This document shows, in pieces, positions 1 to 6,486 of a stretch of DNA of 7,881 nucleotides. Made by a program: the position numbers and the translations under genes. This DNA is from 2-01-FULL-49-10 sp041652335 (GTDB lineage Bacteria; Patescibacteriota; Kazan-3B-28; UBA10110). Numbering within the stretch: the first letter of the stretch is position 1; every line of letters starts with the position of its first letter. The notes under the pieces were generated by a model. The model saw nothing but the letters and a program-made list of their open reading frames with translations, was not told the origin of the DNA and searched no databases. Location of the stretch: NCBI GenBank assembly GCA_041652335.1, contig JBAZHL010000027.1:1-7881 (forward strand). Direction: 5' to 3'.

Positions 1-615
1 CGGCTTATCGATCTTGGTTACCGCCACGATCATTGGCACATTGGCAGCCTTAGCTAAATCGATCGCCTCAATCGTTTGAGGTTTTACTCCATCATCCGCC
101 GCTACCACCAACACCACCACATCGGTCACTTTAGTCCCCTGAGCCCGAATTGCCGAGAACGCCTCGTGCCCCGGTGTGTCCAAAAAAGTGATCTTCTTGC
201 CCTTGTACTCCACCTGGTATGAACCAATATGCTGAGTAATACCACCAGATTCTTTTTCGGCTACTTTGGTCTTTCTGATGTAGTCCAAGAGTGAAGTTTT
301 ACCGTGATCAACGTGCCCCATCACTGTTACGATCGGTGGCCGTTCTTTTACTTCGCCCTGCTCGTGTTCTTCTTCGGCCACTTGGTGATCAGCTTCGGCC
401 ACATCAGCAACAGCCGTAAAGCCAAAATCGTCAGCCACAATGGAGGCCGTATCAAAATCGATACTATCGTTGATCGTTGCCAACACCCCATTTTTTAGCA
501 GATAGCGGATCACTTCCGTGACCGGCCTATCTAACAAGGTCGCCAACTCGCTCACCCGAACAACCGGTGGAATGGTAACACTTGGCTTAGATTTTTCTAC
601 TTGGTCTTCTTCCAT
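1..615 (-). CDS. infB: Translation initiation factor IF-2, N-terminal part (3' end outside window)
   Basis: IF-2 is the GTPase that brings initiator tRNA to the 30S subunit and promotes 50S joining. The visible 205 residues start at ATG 615 and run in frame to base 1. Residues about 18-68 match the IF2_N domain (VSELATLLDRPVTEVIRYLL). The G domain follows: G1 GHVDHGKT at 100-107, G2 GGITQHIG at 124-131, G3 DTPGHEAF at 146-153, and G4 TKID at 200-203. G4 is usually NKxD, so the Asn is replaced by Thr. Only about 90 mostly acidic residues precede the G domain, much shorter than in E. coli or Bacillus. The gene lies 69 bp after rpsA on the same strand and is probably cotranscribed. Its weak Shine-Dalgarno (GGCGG, spacing 7) lies at the foot of a leader hairpin. 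The family assignment is certain; the remaining G domain and domains II-IV are not visible. Confidence 0.97.
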   Translation of the reverse strand, partial: MEEDQVEKSKPSVTIPPVVRVSELATLLDRPVTEVIRYLLKNGVLATINDSIDFDTASIVADDFGFTAVADVAEADHQVAEEEHEQGEVKERPPIVTVMGHVDHGKTSLLDYIRKTKVAEKESGGITQHIGSYQVEYKGKKITFLDTPGHEAFSAIRAQGTKVTDVVVLVVAADDGVKPQTIEAIDLAKAANVPMIVAVTKIDKP

Positions 616-624
616 TAGTTAACC

Positions 625-659
625 GCCCATGAGTTACTCTAATCGTAACTGCTATGGGC
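625..659 (-). promoter_or_regulatory. Two-part hairpin in the rpsA-infB spacer, overlapping the infB ribosome binding site
   Basis: The outer stem GCCCAT (659-654) pairs with ATGGGC (630-625). The inner stem AGTTAC (650-645) pairs with GTAACT (637-632) around a 7-nt loop. An asymmetric 3/1-nt internal loop separates the two stems. The 3' strand carries GGGC, which merges with the only Shine-Dalgarno-like stretch of infB (GGCGG), 7-9 nt before the ATG at 615. No T-run follows, so it is not an intrinsic terminator. The structure could limit infB translation or mark an RNA processing site between rpsA and infB. The pairing is seen; the role is inferred. Confidence 0.6.
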
Positions 660-684
660 TAAATTTAATAGTGAGTAAGTGGCT

Positions 685-2013
685 TTAGAGTTGGCTTAAG
701 ACTTCTATAATCTTGGTGGCCGACTTTTCGCCAATGCCAGGAATGGCCTTGATCTCGTCAACCGATTTGCCCTTTAGGTCAGCCACACTCTCGATTCCGG
801 CCGCTTTTAGCTTGCGTGCTAAGGCATCACTCAAGCCTAAAGTAGTTACTTCCGCTCCAGCGCCCTTCTTAGATTTGGCTTTTGGTTTAGCAGGAGTAGC
901 TCCTTCGGCTGGCGCTTGCATCGCCTTAAGGCTCAGACCAAACCGATGGCTCTCCGGCTCAATATCGATCACCTTTAACTCTAATGTTTGGCCAACCTTA
1001 ACGATATCAGAGGGGTCAGCTACGTGATCAAACGATAGTTCGGAGATGTGGATCAAGCCGTCGATCTTATCGTCAACTTTAACAAATACGCCAAACGGCA
1101 TGATCTGGGTTACCTCACCCTTAACTACCTGTCCCACTTGATAGTCTTTGATTAAATGCAACCACTTGTCCTCAGTCAGGCGCTTCATGGAGAGGGAGAT
1201 CTTATCATTTTCGATCCCAATTACCTGAACCTGGATCTTGTCGCCTACCTTGGCAAACTTTCTCGGATCGTCCACTTTATCCCAACTGATCTCAGAGATA
1301 TGGACCAAGCCCTCCAAGCTACCCAGGCTGACAAAGACGCCAAAGTCCACCACGCCGCTAACCTTACCGGTCAGCACTTCGCCCACCTGGATCTTGGCAG
1401 TGGCTTGATCAAATTCGGCTTGGTGAGCTGCTCGCTCAGAGAAGATCAATTTGTTCAGTGACTGATCAAACCCAATGATCTTAACTTCTAACAGTTGATT
1501 TTCGAATTTAGATAGTTTGCTTAGGATCTCGTCCTTATCATTACCGACCCGCGGGTAGTGCTCGGGAGTAAGCTGAGACACTGGCAAGAAGCCGCGAATA
1601 CCTTCGGACTCCATGATCAAACCACCACGGTTGGCCTCCACCACCCGGGCTTTGACCGTAACGTTGTCGGCATACTGTTTTTCTAAAGCACTCCAACCTC
1701 GGTTGCGCAACGCCTCACGAACACTAAGGAGCACAAACCCCTCTTCATTCTCTGGTTCAACTACCGAAGCGGCGATCTTATCGCCCTTTTTGTAGTCCGG
1801 CATCGAGAGACCGGCCTCGGCCAACTCGCGACTGGAGATGATTCCCACAAACTTACCATGCTGGATATCTACCCAGACCCGGTTACCGGTAACGGCCATC
1901 ACCTCTCCCTCGATCAGATCCCTCTCCTTGGGGACACCCAAGGTCTCGGCCTTCTCGAGTAGTTTTGCCATCTTACTTTGGTCTTTGGTCTGTTCTTTAA
2001 CTTCTTTCGTCAT
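685..2013 (-). CDS. rpsA: 30S ribosomal protein S1, four S1 domains plus C-terminal helix-hairpin-helix
   Basis: S1 binds mRNA on the 30S subunit and helps it dock for initiation. I start it at ATG 2013 (442 residues, MTKEVKEQ), because AAGGA at 2027-2023 lies 9 nt upstream. The longer form from GTG 2040 would add nine residues but begins inside a hairpin. Four S1 (OB-fold) repeats lie at about residues 31-98, 115-193, 208-277 and 293-364. Repeats 3 and 4 are the most canonical (DFGVFVSLGSLEGLVHISE; PFGVFVKVDDKIDGLIHISE). A lysine/alanine/proline linker (366-388) leads to a helix-hairpin-helix domain at 389-442 with the hairpin PGIGEKSA. E. coli S1 has six repeats and no such tail; four-repeat S1 proteins are common elsewhere. 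It has its own promoter and is followed by infB. It could be called an S1 RNA-binding protein, but repeat number, order and its infB neighbour favour S1. Confidence 0.93.
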   Translation of the reverse strand: MTKEVKEQTKDQSKMAKLLEKAETLGVPKERDLIEGEVMAVTGNRVWVDIQHGKFVGIISSRELAEAGLSMPDYKKGDKIAASVVEPENEEGFVLLSVREALRNRGWSALEKQYADNVTVKARVVEANRGGLIMESEGIRGFLPVSQLTPEHYPRVGNDKDEILSKLSKFENQLLEVKIIGFDQSLNKLIFSERAAHQAEFDQATAKIQVGEVLTGKVSGVVDFGVFVSLGSLEGLVHISEISWDKVDDPRKFAKVGDKIQVQVIGIENDKISLSMKRLTEDKWLHLIKDYQVGQVVKGEVTQIMPFGVFVKVDDKIDGLIHISELSFDHVADPSDIVKVGQTLELKVIDIEPESHRFGLSLKAMQAPAEGATPAKPKAKSKKGAGAEVTTLGLSDALARKLKAAGIESVADLKGKSVDEIKAIPGIGEKSATKIIEVLSQL

Positions 2014-2035
2014 AGATCTAAATCCTTCGCTTTCT

Positions 2036-2050
2036 CCCACCTCCGGTGGG
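2036..2050 (-). promoter_or_regulatory. Perfect 6-bp hairpin in the rpsA leader
   Basis: CCCACC (2050-2045) pairs exactly with GGTGGG (2041-2036) around a GGA triloop, 22 nt before the rpsA ATG and about 15 nt downstream of the predicted transcription start. The hairpin includes GGAGGTG, a stronger anti-Shine-Dalgarno match than the AAGGA actually positioned for the ATG. No T-run follows, so it is not a terminator. It could be a feedback site for S1, which represses its own mRNA in E. coli; that role is inferred. Confidence 0.5.
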
Positions 2051-2070
2051 CAGGCCCCAAATGCTCTCCA

Positions 2071-2099
2071 ACTATAGGAGAATATCCCCTGAGGGTCAA
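2071..2099 (-). promoter_or_regulatory. Sigma-70-type promoter for rpsA(-infB)
   Basis: On the minus strand TTGACC (2099-2094, 5 of 6 matches to the -35 consensus) is followed after exactly 17 bp by TATAGT (2076-2071, 5 of 6 matches to the -10). The predicted start is near 2064, giving a leader of about 50 nt before ATG 2013. The promoter sits between the stop of the upstream membrane gene (2105) and rpsA. The spacer holds an imperfect dyad, AGGGGA-TAT-TCTCCT (5 of 6 paired), that could be an operator. It is the best promoter in the window. Confidence 0.75.
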
Positions 2100-2104
2100 C
2101 CCTA

Positions 2105-2521
2105 CTACCGCTGGCGACGACGCCGGAAGTAGTAAGACATCATCTTGCGACTTTCCTTCTCCGCTGCCTTTTTGGGCAGCACCTTTTTGTATATGTAGAT
2201 AAGATAGATCGACCGGCCGATCACCCATAACACCAATAACGCCGGCCATAACCGCCAATTAACGTACATCAAGTTCTCAAATCGGAAAAACAGGTAGATC
2301 AGCCCCACTATTGATGTGGTGTAGCCTAAACTGATCCAGCCTTGCCAGAATTCGCGCAGATGACCAGACAGATCCTTGCGATGCAGAATAGTTCGGCCAA
2401 ACCAGATACTACCCACCAATACAATGGCCAATAAAATTACTACCACCCAAAATCCTGGGAAGTCATACGCAACCGTTGGATCAAAATAATAGCTGATCTG
2501 AAATAGATGAAGTAAAGACAT
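2105..2521 (-). CDS. Small three-helix membrane protein of unknown function, coupled to gyrA
   Basis: This 138-residue protein is not a family I recognise. Hydrophobic segments lie at about residues 23-41 (FWVVVILLAIVLVGSIWFG), 61-79 and 91-111, so it is probably an inner-membrane protein with three helices. No signal peptide cleavage site is evident. The C-terminal tail (112-138) is very basic and ends in RRRRQR, which by the positive-inside rule places it in the cytoplasm, where it could contact nucleic acid or phospholipid. The ATG shares one base with the gyrA stop (TAATG at 2523-2519), and AAAGG inside the gyrA end lies 9 nt upstream, so translation is probably coupled. The stop lies 5 bp before the -35 box of the rpsA promoter. 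The gene looks real from its spacing, start signal and hydrophobic pattern; its function is unknown. Confidence 0.82.
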   Translation of the reverse strand: MSLLHLFQISYYFDPTVAYDFPGFWVVVILLAIVLVGSIWFGRTILHRKDLSGHLREFWQGWISLGYTTSIVGLIYLFFRFENLMYVNWRLWPALLVLWVIGRSIYLIYIYKKVLPKKAAEKESRKMMSYYFRRRRQR

Positions 2522-5376
2522 TATCTTCTACCTTTCTTACTTTTTTGGCTCAAACGACTACTAACCTTACCTTTAGGTTGCACTCTAACCTGTCGCTTCA
2601 CAAACCCTGCCGAAGTCTTTTTCTTAGCTGCTACCCGTGATTCTCCCTTAGCCGCTAATTTAACTGATAGTTTGCGCTTAGTAAAGCTCGTAGCTGGCCT
2701 CCGGCTCTGAGAGCTGTTAGGCTCGGAGAGCTTGGCCACTACTTTGGTGATCGACTTTTTGATCTGCAGTTTAGCCGGATGAACGGGCGCCTTAGCCGGA
2801 GCTAACTTCCTTACGCGAATAGTGGCTTTTACCTCTTTCTCCGCCTCCACTTTGGGAGCGCTGCCATTACCCTTGACTACTACCGGAGGAGTCTCGGGAA
2901 TTAGCTCATCTTCTTCTTTGGCCATCACTGTAAAGGAAACCACTCGATCACCTCTGTCTGATGATTTAAACCGCATTAGAGTAACGCCCTGGGTGATCCG
3001 TCCCAACATCGGCACGCCCTTTAGCGGCATCCGAATCACTTGGCCATTTTTAGAGGTAATGATCAGGTCGGCCTCTAAACTCCGAGGCACCAATCGACCG
3101 CCAATTACCCGACCAGTTTTATCGCTAACATTAAAGGTTTTAACGCCGATACCGCCACGATGTTGCAACGGATACTGAGTTAAGCTGGTACGTTTACCTA
3201 AACCTTTTTCGGAAATAGTTAACATACCGTAGTCGCCATCCTTGACCGCCACATCTGCAGCTACTACCTCGTCTTTGGGACGTAATCTGATCCCACGCAC
3301 ACCCCGCGTGCTACGACCCAACAGTCTCGCATCGACTTCGGCAAAATGAACAGCTTGGCCTTCGCGAGTTACAATTACGATCGAGTCACCTTTACGTGAT
3401 TTACTGACCCACTTGAGTTCGTCGCCTTCATCTAATTTAATAGCGATCAAACCATTGGCGCGGATATTGGCGTATTTAGCCGCTTCGGTTTTTTTAATTA
3501 CACCACGCGTAGTGATCATGAAAAAGTTATCGGCTGGCTCGTATTTCTGCATAGTCAAAATACTGGTAACGATCTCTTCTGGGCCTAACTGAATTACGTT
3601 GACCATCGCCGAGCCTTTAGCGATACGGGAGGCCTGCGGGATCTCGTAGACCCGTTGTCTGAATACCCGACCGCGGTTGGTAAAGAATAGGATATCGTCG
3701 TGATTTTTAGCCACCTGGATCCGCTCGATCTGGTCTTCATCCTTGGTGGTCATACCAATAATCCCCTTACCGCCGCGCTTCTGGGCTTTGTAGGCCGTCA
3801 CGGGCTGGCGTTTGATGTAGCCACCCTTAGTAATAGTAATTACCACCTCTTCGTTCGGCACCAAGTCTTCTTCGCTAAACTGGCCTAAGGTCTTATTCAT
3901 TACCTTGGTCCGTCGCTCGTCGCCATATTTGTCTTTTAACTCCAGCGATTCCGTTTTGATGATCTCCATAATTCGCTTGTCGGAGGCCAAAATATCTTTA
4001 AGCTCTTTGATCAATGTCTTCTTTTCTTTATACTCATCCTCAACTTTTTTGCGCTCCAAACCAGCTAAAGCCTGCAAGCGCATCTCCAAGATCGCTGTCG
4101 ATTGGACATCAGACAGCTTAAACTTCTTCATCAAATTGGCGTGCGCTTCTTCCTTGGTAGCCGATTGCTTAATGGTTTTAATGACCGCATCCAAATTATC
4201 CAGAGCGATCTTTAATCCTTCTAAGATATGGGCGCGCTCCTGCGCCTTCGCTAAATCGTATTGAGTCCGACGAGTAACCACGATCCGACGATGATCGATA
4301 AAGTATTGCAGAGTTGATTTTAAATCAAGCACCTGCGGCTGGATCCCGTCCACTAACGCCAAATTATTAACATGAAAAGATGATTGCATCGCTGTCTGCT
4401 TAAACAGCTGATTCAAAACTTTTTTGGGATAAGCGTCTTTTTTGAGCTCAACCACGATCCTAATGCCATCCCGATCCGATTCATCTCGCAGATCAGAAAC
4501 ACCGATCAACTTTTTGGTCTTAACCAATTCAGCGATCTTCTCAACCAAAGTGGATTTATTAACTTGGTACGGTAGTTCAGTCACTAAGATCCTGAAACCA
4601 CGGTTGGTCTCCTCGATCTCCGCCACCGCTCGCATAATAATACTACCCTTACCCGTCAGGTAAGCCTGTTTGATCTCACCTGGATTATAGATTATCCCGC
4701 CCGTTGGAAAATCGGGACCCTTGATATACTCCATCAAATCTTCCGATGAACTATCCGGGTCATCCACTAAATGAGCGATGGCATCCATCAGCTCGCCCAA
4801 ATTATGAGGCGGTACGGATGTGGCCATACCTACCGCGATACCCATCGTTCCGTTTAACAAAAGTTGAGGCACCTTAGCCGGCAATACCTTGGGCTCTTGG
4901 CGGGTACCATCATAGTTATCCATAAAATCGACCGTATCCCGGTCAATATCCGAGAGCATCTCTTCGGCCATCTTGGTCATCTTGGCCTCGGTATAACGCA
5001 TAGCCGCCGCGCCGTCGCCATCTACCGAACCAAAGTTACCTTGGCCATCAACTAACGGGTAACGCATCGAAAAATCTTGGGCTAAACGCACCAACGTATC
5101 ATAAGCCGCCAGATCGCCATGCGGATGATATTTACCCAATACCTCACCCACCACGGTAGCGGACTTTCTGTACTTGGCGGTAGGGTGTAACCCCATCTCG
5201 TTCATGGCGTACAATACCCGACGATGTACCGGCTTAAGTCCGTCGCGGACATCTGGCAAAGCCCGAGCCACAATTACGCTCATGGCATAACTCAAATAGG
5301 ATTGCTGGATCTCTTCTTCCAAGATCCGCGACTCAACCCTACCTACCCGATCTTTTTCTTCCTCGTCCCTTTTCAT
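2521..5376 (-). CDS. gyrA: DNA gyrase subunit A with long basic C-terminal tail
   Basis: GyrA cuts and rejoins DNA in the A2B2 gyrase that introduces negative supercoils using ATP. The protein has 951 residues. The breakage-reunion domain spans about 14-505, with the catalytic tyrosine Y128 after R127 (AAMRYTE) and the quinolone-determining region at 77-100 (GKYHPHGDLAAYD). The C-terminal pinwheel spans about 506-818 and starts with the GyrA box QKRGGKG (532-538), which argues for GyrA and not ParC. At the E. coli Ser83 position this protein has Leu89; the Asp87 equivalent is retained as D93. Residues about 820-951 form an extra Lys/Arg/Ala/Pro/Val-rich tail, where many GyrA proteins have a short acidic one. 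ATG 5376 is the only start in frame before a stop; its Shine-Dalgarno (GAGG, spacing 13) is weak. The stop overlaps the start of the next gene. gyrB is not in the window. Confidence 0.98.
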   Translation of the reverse strand: MKRDEEEKDRVGRVESRILEEEIQQSYLSYAMSVIVARALPDVRDGLKPVHRRVLYAMNEMGLHPTAKYRKSATVVGEVLGKYHPHGDLAAYDTLVRLAQDFSMRYPLVDGQGNFGSVDGDGAAAMRYTEAKMTKMAEEMLSDIDRDTVDFMDNYDGTRQEPKVLPAKVPQLLLNGTMGIAVGMATSVPPHNLGELMDAIAHLVDDPDSSSEDLMEYIKGPDFPTGGIIYNPGEIKQAYLTGKGSIIMRAVAEIEETNRGFRILVTELPYQVNKSTLVEKIAELVKTKKLIGVSDLRDESDRDGIRIVVELKKDAYPKKVLNQLFKQTAMQSSFHVNNLALVDGIQPQVLDLKSTLQYFIDHRRIVVTRRTQYDLAKAQERAHILEGLKIALDNLDAVIKTIKQSATKEEAHANLMKKFKLSDVQSTAILEMRLQALAGLERKKVEDEYKEKKTLIKELKDILASDKRIMEIIKTESLELKDKYGDERRTKVMNKTLGQFSEEDLVPNEEVVITITKGGYIKRQPVTAYKAQKRGGKGIIGMTTKDEDQIERIQVAKNHDDILFFTNRGRVFRQRVYEIPQASRIAKGSAMVNVIQLGPEEIVTSILTMQKYEPADNFFMITTRGVIKKTEAAKYANIRANGLIAIKLDEGDELKWVSKSRKGDSIVIVTREGQAVHFAEVDARLLGRSTRGVRGIRLRPKDEVVAADVAVKDGDYGMLTISEKGLGKRTSLTQYPLQHRGGIGVKTFNVSDKTGRVIGGRLVPRSLEADLIITSKNGQVIRMPLKGVPMLGRITQGVTLMRFKSSDRGDRVVSFTVMAKEEDELIPETPPVVVKGNGSAPKVEAEKEVKATIRVRKLAPAKAPVHPAKLQIKKSITKVVAKLSEPNSSQSRRPATSFTKRKLSVKLAAKGESRVAAKKKTSAGFVKRQVRVQPKGKVSSRLSQKSKKGRR

Positions 5377-5394
5377 ACCTAAGTCGACACCTCT

Positions 5395-5412
5395 TCCGTT
5401 AACGCTAACGGA
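5395..5412 (-). promoter_or_regulatory. 7-bp hairpin in the gyrA leader
   Basis: TCCGTTA (5412-5406) pairs perfectly with TAACGGA (5401-5395) around the loop GCGT, ending 18 nt before ATG 5376. The purine-rich AGAGG that would serve as Shine-Dalgarno follows directly at the foot. No T-run follows on either strand, so it is not an intrinsic terminator. It could affect ribosome access or mRNA stability, or be a protein-binding dyad; the role is inferred. Confidence 0.45.
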
Positions 5413-5435
5413 CTACTTTAAAAATCTAATTCTTA

Positions 5436-5441
5436 ATTATA
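5436..5441 (-). promoter_or_regulatory. Possible -10 box for gyrA
   Basis: A perfect TATAAT (5441-5436) lies in the 72-bp gap before gyrA, 59 nt upstream of its ATG and just after the stop of the preceding gene. I see no convincing -35 box at 16-18 bp spacing, so the call rests on the -10 alone. gyrA may also be read from upstream. Confidence 0.35.
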
Positions 5442-5448
5442 TAGCTCG

Positions 5449-6456
5449 CTAAACTGACTTATACGAATCGATCAGCCATTTCCCGTCAGACTGCTTGAGC
5501 ATAACAAATAATCGCTTATCTGTAACGGCTACCCCGTCCGGGGTCTCCTTCGAAAGCTCCGCATTTATCTCGATCTTAGTATCGGATAACTTTCTGGTAT
5601 CGGTGATCTTGTATTTTTTAATCTCCGAGGTTTCTTCCTGGATCGCACCCGGGTTAAACTGAGCCTCCTCCGCTTTAGTCAGGTAAAGACGCATCGCCAC
5701 GACATCCTTATTCATATAGGCTTGCATAAACTTGGTGGTTACCTCATTGGCCGCAGTCTTTTCAGCATCGTCTGCTTCTCCTTTAGTTTTCTGCTCGTCC
5801 AGATAAGTCTGGGCAAAATCTTCTACTTCACCAGCGATAGCAAACAGGTCGCGAGATAGCGTGGCGGTAATCACCTTGCCCTTGTCCGCTACTAATAAAT
5901 TGTCGTATGACTCACTCATGGTGTCGCTCAAATTTTTGAGCGTGTCGATATCGCTGATCTCCGTTAGAAGAGTGCCCCTCCCTTTTTCGATCACTCGACC
6001 CATCTCCCTGAGATAGGCGATGTAATCGTCCAAAAAATTGGTTAACCGACTATTAAACACATTGCCAGAGAGAGAATATGTCGCAGTGTTATCTAAGCCA
6101 TACAGTACATCTCGCAATTGTCCATTAGTTTTATTCAAAGTGGTCTCAAAACTATCGTTGCCCTCCAGCGTCATATCTTCAAATTTACTGAGGCCAGCGA
6201 AACTATCAGTTAATTGGTTTGTGGCAGTTACTACCGTGTTCCATTGTTCGCTAATATTTTGGGAGCCCGCCCCACTCTGGTTCTGGACGGTGTAATAGTA
6301 ATAAGAAGCTAATCCCCCGATCATCACGATCAAGATGCCAACAAAAACGGTAGCCAAAATCGTTAAAGCTCGAGGCCTTGTCGCCCGGCGGATCTTTTCT
6401 ACTTCTTCATAGATAACCTCATCCGAACCCTGATTGGGCAGGTCTCTAAGAGTCAT
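5449..6456 (-). CDS. Single-pass membrane protein with NTF2-like C-terminal region, function unknown
   Basis: This is a 335-residue protein. A charged cytoplasmic N-terminus (1-30, ending RRATRPRA) is followed by one membrane helix at about 31-52 (LTILATVFVGILIVMIGGLA), so most of the chain should lie outside the membrane as an anchored protein. Residues 60-235 look mainly helical and rich in Thr, Asp, Asn and Leu. Residues about 236-335 have the pattern of a small alpha+beta NTF2/SnoaL-like or DUF4878-like domain: a helical start (EVTTKFMQAYMNKDVVAMRLYL) and strands ending in KWLIDSYKSV. No catalytic motif is visible. ATG 6456 is well supported by AGGAGG (6470-6465) at 8-nt spacing. The gene follows the inverted-repeat element and precedes gyrA by 72 bp. 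The domain call is from pattern only; a role in envelope function is possible but unsupported by its neighbours. Confidence 0.85.
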   Translation of the reverse strand: MTLRDLPNQGSDEVIYEEVEKIRRATRPRALTILATVFVGILIVMIGGLASYYYYTVQNQSGAGSQNISEQWNTVVTATNQLTDSFAGLSKFEDMTLEGNDSFETTLNKTNGQLRDVLYGLDNTATYSLSGNVFNSRLTNFLDDYIAYLREMGRVIEKGRGTLLTEISDIDTLKNLSDTMSESYDNLLVADKGKVITATLSRDLFAIAGEVEDFAQTYLDEQKTKGEADDAEKTAANEVTTKFMQAYMNKDVVAMRLYLTKAEEAQFNPGAIQEETSEIKKYKITDTRKLSDTKIEINAELSKETPDGVAVTDKRLFVMLKQSDGKWLIDSYKSV

Positions 6457-6464
6457 GGTCTGCG

Positions 6465-6486
6465 CCTCCTTTATATACTCATTATA
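6465..6486 (-). promoter_or_regulatory. -10 box and strong Shine-Dalgarno before the single-pass membrane gene
   Basis: A perfect TATAAT (6486-6481) abuts the inner end of the inverted-repeat element. Transcription from it would start near 6474 and give a leader of about 18 nt carrying AGGAGG (6470-6465), 8 nt before ATG 6456. The Shine-Dalgarno is certain. The promoter is less so, because the -35 region falls in the element and matches the consensus poorly. Confidence 0.45.

Noticed and set aside
304..498. Plus-strand open frame with a hydrophobic N-terminus
   Set aside because: It is antisense to the conserved N-terminal and G-domain coding sequence of IF-2 and has no start signal.
2011..2040. 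GTG at 2040 as the rpsA start (nine extra residues)
   Set aside because: The GTG lies within the leader hairpin with GGAG directly adjacent, giving no usable spacing; ATG 2013 has AAGGA at 9 nt.
2010..2258. Minus-strand 82-codon frame across the membrane gene end and rpsA leader
   Set aside because: It overlaps the rpsA promoter and the better-supported membrane gene in another frame, and has no family resemblance.
713..5055. Many plus-strand open frames of 60-119 codons opposite rpsA and gyrA
   Set aside because: They are complementary-strand shadows of highly conserved genes, without ribosome binding sites or recognisable domains.
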